Source of the DNA: JBLHKW01 sp047618565 | Lineage (GTDB): Bacteria; Planctomycetota; UBA1135; GCA-002686595 | Direction: 5' to 3' | DNA length: 17,709 nt | Assembly (NCBI GenBank): GCA_047618565.1 | Contig: JBLHKW010000115.1 | Location: 1-17,709, forward strand | Shown here: positions 14,939-17,709 of the stretch, piece after piece | Layout: each line of letters starts with the position of its first letter | Position numbering within the stretch: the first letter of the stretch is position 1 | Notes under the pieces: model-generated | The model's database searches: none | The model's input: the letters and a program-made list of their open reading frames with translations, nothing else | Told to the model about the DNA's origin: nothing | Translations under genes and position numbers: made by a program

Positions 14939-16165
14939 TCAGACGTCGACGCCGAACGGGTCATCGATCGAGAGGCTCGGCTGAGTGAACCAGCGCGGAC
15001 CGGTCTCGGTCACGTAGAAGTGGTCCTCCAGCCGCACGCCAAACTCACCCGGCACACAGATCATCGGTTCGTTGCTGAAACACATCCCCGCAGCCAGGGG
15101 TGTTCGATCGCTGGCCACGAGATACGGCGCCTCGTGAATATCCAGGCCGATGCCATGCCCCGTGCGGTGTGGCAACCCGGGCAGCGCGTAGCCCGGACCG
15201 TAGCCCGCAGCCTCGAGCGATGCGCGTGCGGCCCGGTCCACCTCCCCCGCGGGCACACCTACCTGCGCCGCCGCAAAGGCTGCGGCCTGGGCTGCCTTCT
15301 CGGCGTCCCACACCTCGCGCTGGCGGGCGACGGGCGTACCAAAGACATAGGTGCGCGTGATGTCGGAGTTGTAGCCGTGCAACAGACACCCGGTATCGAT
15401 CAGCACCACATCGTTCTCGCTCAGGGCCTTGGGTTCCTTCACGCCGTGCGGGAAGGCGCTGTCGGGCCCGAAGAGCACGATGCAGAAACTCGATCCGGAG
15501 GCGCCCAGGGCACGGTGCGCGGCCTGGATGTACTCGGTCACCTCGTCCGTCGTGATCCCGGGTCGCAGGATGCGCGCGACGCTGCGATGGACCTCAAGGG
15601 TCATGTCCTTGGCGCGTTGCATCAGGGCCAGCTCCGCGACCGACTTGCGGGAACGGCAAGCGCTGGTGACCGGCATGGCGCCCACGAACTCGGTCTCCGG
15701 GTTCGCCTTGCGGATGCCATCGAAGGAGAAGAACGGCGTCGACTCGTCGATGCCGACACGTGCGCGGCCGGCGCCCATCGAATCCATCATGCTCGCGAGC
15801 ACGCGCCCGAGCAGCTCGAACGGGCTCTCGTTCTCCTCCCAGCAATGGACGCTGCCCTGCACCAGGGTGTGGAGCAGCAGGGTGTCCCGCTCGAAGGCTG
15901 GCGCCACGTACTCAACATCGCCCACGCGCGGAAGCAGGGCTGCCACCATGCGCTCGCTCGGATGCCACGAAGTGCCCGTGAAGTAGGCCAGACTCGAGCC
16001 TCCCGGGAGGTAGAGGGCATCGATCCCGGCGTCCTGCATGCAAACCTGGGCACGCTGAATGCGTGCCCGGTACTCGCCCATCGAGATCGCCTCGACATCG
16101 CCCGTGCGATTCGAAAGCAACTTCAACTGCTCCGTGGCATCGGAACCACCCACACCGACCGTCAT
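14939..16165 (-). CDS. M24 family Xaa-Pro peptidase, cytoplasmic
   Basis: 408 residues from the ATG at 16165, chosen because GAAGG (16173-16177, minus strand) lies 7 nt upstream and a possible -10 element lies just beyond; the longer frame runs under the divergent gene and is not protein-like. Residues 1-165 are a creatinase/AMP_N-type N-domain (YFTGTSWHPSERM). The catalytic M24 domain (about 175-390) has all five metal ligands: D257 (LIDTG), D268 (NSDITRTY), H337 (HRTGHGIGLDIHE), E366 (SNEPMI) and E380 (VRLEDHFYVTE), and keeps the auxiliary histidines H333 and H344. It should therefore be an active Xaa-Pro dipeptidase/aminopeptidase. No signal peptide or membrane segment is seen. It is the first gene of the minus-strand run with the EgtB/SenA-like gene 12 bp behind it, so the two are almost certainly co-transcribed; a functional link is possible but unproven. 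Confidence 0.92.
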   Translation of the reverse strand: MTVGVGGSDATEQLKLLSNRTGDVEAISMGEYRARIQRAQVCMQDAGIDALYLPGGSSLAYFTGTSWHPSERMVAALLPRVGDVEYVAPAFERDTLLLHTLVQGSVHCWEENESPFELLGRVLASMMDSMGAGRARVGIDESTPFFSFDGIRKANPETEFVGAMPVTSACRSRKSVAELALMQRAKDMTLEVHRSVARILRPGITTDEVTEYIQAAHRALGASGSSFCIVLFGPDSAFPHGVKEPKALSENDVVLIDTGCLLHGYNSDITRTYVFGTPVARQREVWDAEKAAQAAAFAAAQVGVPAGEVDRAARASLEAAGYGPGYALPGLPHRTGHGIGLDIHEAPYLVASDRTPLAAGMCFSNEPMICVPGEFGVRLEDHFYVTETGPRWFTQPSLSIDDPFGVDV

Positions 16166-16211
16166 GAGAACACCTTCAACCCCTCGAGGAACGACGATAC
16201 CCGACCGCCGC

Positions 16212-16220
16212 ATGATAGCA
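16212..16220 (-). promoter_or_regulatory. Possible extended -10 element for the M24-EgtB/SenA-like unit
   Basis: Read on the minus strand, TGC is followed directly by TATCAT, a good extended -10 match, about 47 bp upstream of the M24 ATG. No -35 consensus is apparent. Its position supports the 16165 start over the in-frame ATG at 16213, which would lie inside it. Confidence 0.35.
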
Positions 16221-16257
16221 GACCCGGCCGCGCGGTGGTTCCGTGCCCCGCCTGAGA

Positions 16258-16263
16258 TACAAT
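16258..16263 (+). promoter_or_regulatory. Possible -10 element for the phosphatase/methyltransferase fusion gene
   Basis: TACAAT is close to the sigma-70 -10 consensus, in an otherwise GC-rich divergent region, 74 bp upstream of the ATG at 16338. There is no matching -35 at normal spacing. Confidence 0.3.
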
Positions 16264-16337
16264 CACGCTGCCAGCCCCGGGATCCGCCCGCGTCTGAAGA
16301 CCCCGAGCCCCGCGACCCCGCCTCCGCCAAGACGACC

Positions 16338-17525
16338 ATGCACTTCGCCCCGTACCTGCTCCTGCTCCTGCCCATCACGTCCCCCAGCACCTCCGCACTC
16401 CTCGGTATGCAGGAGCACGACACGGCCCCCGCGATCGAGAGCGGGAATCTCGGGGGTACGCGCAACGTCCATCGCAGCGGTGACATCTGGTTCTCCGGAC
16501 AGTTCGGAGCCGAGGACATCGCGGTGTTCAAGGCCCAGGGAATCGTGCGCGTGATCAACGCCAGGCCAGCGGCGGAGCTCGCCTTCGACGAGCAGAAGTT
16601 GCTCGAAGAAGCAGGCCTCGAGTACGTCTCCGTCCCCTTCTCGAGCCCGGACACCCTGACGGACGCGGTCTTCGATCGCATCCGCGCGCTGCTCGGCAGT
16701 GAGGACGCCGGCCCGACGCTCTTCCACTGCGGCTCCGCCAACCGCGTCGGCGGAGCGTGGCTCCCCTATCGGGTACTCGACCAGGACGTCCCGCTCGAAC
16801 AGGCACTCTCGGAAGCCAGGACGATCGGCATGCGCACCCCCGGCCTGGGAGAACGCGCCATCGACTACATCGAACGCATGCGTTCGGCGTCCGAGCAGAG
16901 CGTCAACCAGGGCATCAACGACAGCTTCAAGGACCCGGACCTGGATGTGGGCAGCTTCGTCGCGCGCTTCGAGGTCGAGAGCCGCGAAGTGTTCACGGCG
17001 CGTGACACGATCGTGGCCGCGCTCGGCGTCGAGCCGGGCATGCGCGTGGCCGATGTGGGCGCTGGCACCGGCCTCTTCAGCTTGCCCCTTTCCCGAGCCG
17101 TGGGCCCGGCGGGCTGGATCTTTGCCGTCGACATCGCTCCGCGCTTCCTGCAGCACATCCAGAAGAGCGCCGAGCAGCAGGGATCCGAGAACATCGGAGC
17201 CGTACTGTGCTCCGAGACGTCGATCGGCCTCCCGCCGGAGTCGGTCGACCTGGTCTACCTGTGCGACACCTACCACCACTTCGAGTATCCGAGCTCGACG
17301 CTGGCATCCATCCTGCGCGCACTACGTCCCGGTGGGCGCTTCATCGTGATCGACTTCGAGCGCCTACCCGATAGCTCGAGCGAGTGGATCCTGGGCCACA
17401 TCCGTGCGGGTAAGGACGTGTTCCGGGGCGAGATCGAAGCTGCGGGCTTCGAGCTTCTTCGGGAGGCGCAAGTCGAAGGCCTGGTGGAGAACTACTTCCT
17501 GGAGTTTCGCAAGCCGCTCCACTGA
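16338..17525 (+). CDS. DUF442-type phosphatase-like domain fused to a SAM-dependent methyltransferase, with signal-like N-terminus
   Basis: 395 residues from the ATG at 16338. The first 22 residues (MHFAPYLLLLLPITSPSTSALL) look like a signal sequence with a poor basic region. Residues about 42-180 match the DUF442/Blh branch of cysteine phosphatases: VHRSGDIWFSGQ, INARPAAE and the P-loop HCGSANRVGG with C131 and R136, the short C-x4-R spacing I recall for this branch. Residues about 205-390 are a class I methyltransferase: motif I VADVGAGTGLFS (237-248), acidic D265 in FAVDIA, then LVYLCDTYHHF and RPGGRFIVIDF. The methyl acceptor is unknown. Oddity: S-adenosylmethionine is a cytoplasmic cofactor, so an exported methyltransferase is unexpected; translation from the internal ATG (residue 24, base 16407) would remove the signal, but neither start has a ribosome-binding site. 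Divergent from the M24 gene. Confidence 0.85.
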   Translation: MHFAPYLLLLLPITSPSTSALLGMQEHDTAPAIESGNLGGTRNVHRSGDIWFSGQFGAEDIAVFKAQGIVRVINARPAAELAFDEQKLLEEAGLEYVSVPFSSPDTLTDAVFDRIRALLGSEDAGPTLFHCGSANRVGGAWLPYRVLDQDVPLEQALSEARTIGMRTPGLGERAIDYIERMRSASEQSVNQGINDSFKDPDLDVGSFVARFEVESREVFTARDTIVAALGVEPGMRVADVGAGTGLFSLPLSRAVGPAGWIFAVDIAPRFLQHIQKSAEQQGSENIGAVLCSETSIGLPPESVDLVYLCDTYHHFEYPSSTLASILRALRPGGRFIVIDFERLPDSSSEWILGHIRAGKDVFRGEIEAAGFELLREAQVEGLVENYFLEFRKPLH

Positions 17526-17527
17526 CG

Positions 17528-17555
17528 GCGCGGGAATGCCCCCGGGGTCCTGCGC
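17528..17555. terminator. GC-rich hairpin between convergent genes, possible bidirectional terminator
   Basis: Bases 17528-17535 (GCGCGGGA) pair with 17548-17555 (TCCTGCGC) over 8 bp with one G-U, loop 12 nt. It fills the 32-bp gap between two converging stop codons. No T tract follows on either strand. Confidence 0.4.
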
Positions 17556-17557
17556 GC

Positions 17558-17709
17558 TCAGTCGCGCGCGCCTGGGGTGCGTGCATGGATCTGTGCCAGT
17601 ATCGCGCTGCCCGACAATCCCTCGAGCAGCGGGCCCGCATCGGGCACGACGGTCGATGAGTGCTGCACGCCGTACTTCTCGAACAGTACACCCACCCGCT
17701 CCATTTCGG
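17558..17709 (-). CDS. C-terminal fragment of an unrecognised protein, 5' end outside the window
   Basis: On the minus strand a frame open from the right edge runs 49 codons to a TGA at 17558-17560. The residues (EMERVGVLFEKYGVQHSS, then VPDAGPLLEGLSG, ending TPGARD) look like real protein: balanced composition and codon use with GC-rich third positions, ending exactly where the convergent hairpin begins. The family cannot be named from so short a tail. Confidence 0.6.
   Translation of the reverse strand, partial: EMERVGVLFEKYGVQHSSTVVPDAGPLLEGLSGSAILAQIHARTPGARD

Noticed and set aside
15020..16255. 411-codon plus-strand open frame opposite the M24 peptidase gene
   Set aside because: It mirrors the codons of the M24 gene, which has all catalytic residues; its residues are biased and show no domain. 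Long antisense frames are expected at this GC content.
16059..16337. N-terminal extension of the phosphatase/methyltransferase fusion
   Set aside because: Overlaps the start of the M24 gene and the divergent promoter region, and reads as Arg/Pro-rich non-protein sequence.
16166..16741. N-terminal extension of the second M24 protein
   Set aside because: Runs under the divergent phosphatase/methyltransferase gene, is low-complexity, and lies beyond a good ribosome-binding site and a -10-like element.
1..17709. CRISPR, tRNA, insertion-sequence or phage content
   Set aside because: No regularly spaced repeats, cloverleaf, transposase, integrase or terminal inverted repeats were seen; the only repeats are the short tandem ones listed.

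Overview
The window is high-GC bacterial DNA, densely coding, with no tRNA, rRNA, CRISPR array, transposase, integrase or phage gene that I can see. The gene content suggests a member of the Planctomycetota: malectin-type domains joined to TPR repeats, a lipoprotein sulfatase-superfamily enzyme with a long TPR tail, a PD40 beta-propeller export protein, a VKOR-DsbA fusion, and many exported proteins of unknown role. A myxobacterium-like lineage is not excluded. The assignment is an inference from protein families, not from a marker gene.

Layout. At the left edge is the 3' part of an M24 metallopeptidase (+), facing a small membrane protein with a left-handed beta-helix (-). A 361-bp gene-free region separates the latter from a two-gene plus-strand unit (2278-7195): a large secreted malectin/TPR protein, then, 7 bp later, a membrane VKOR fused to two DsbA-like domains. 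This unit faces a very acidic secreted protein (-, 7221-8309). Divergent from that is a second plus-strand unit (8522-12108): a membrane-anchored HEAT-type protein, then a lipoprotein sulfatase-like/TPR protein. It converges on a minus-strand unit read from 16165 down to 12116: an M24 Xaa-Pro peptidase, an EgtB/SenA-family nonheme iron enzyme, and an exported PD40 beta-propeller protein. Divergent from the M24 gene is an exported DUF442-type phosphatase/methyltransferase fusion (16338-17525), which faces the last 49 codons of an unrecognised minus-strand gene at the right edge.

How the genes work together. Most products are predicted to act outside the cytoplasm or at the membrane (carbohydrate-binding-like modules, disulfide formation, sulfatase-like hydrolysis, beta-propeller). 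The VKOR-DsbA protein would oxidise cysteines of exported proteins. The clearest metabolic lead is the EgtB/SenA-like enzyme, 12 bp downstream of an M24 peptidase; no EgtD, SenB or SelD-like partner lies in the window.

Most notable points: the second DsbA domain of the VKOR fusion has lost both catalytic cysteines but keeps the cis-proline and a loop cysteine pair; the EgtB-like enzyme keeps the three iron-binding histidines but has Phe where mycobacterial EgtB has the Asp that binds gamma-glutamylcysteine; the sulfatase-like enzyme has Thr at the nucleophile position; a methyltransferase appears to carry a signal peptide; and two unrelated secreted proteins each carry a short in-frame tandem duplication just after the signal peptide. 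I found no defence, secretion or biosynthetic system that I would call new.
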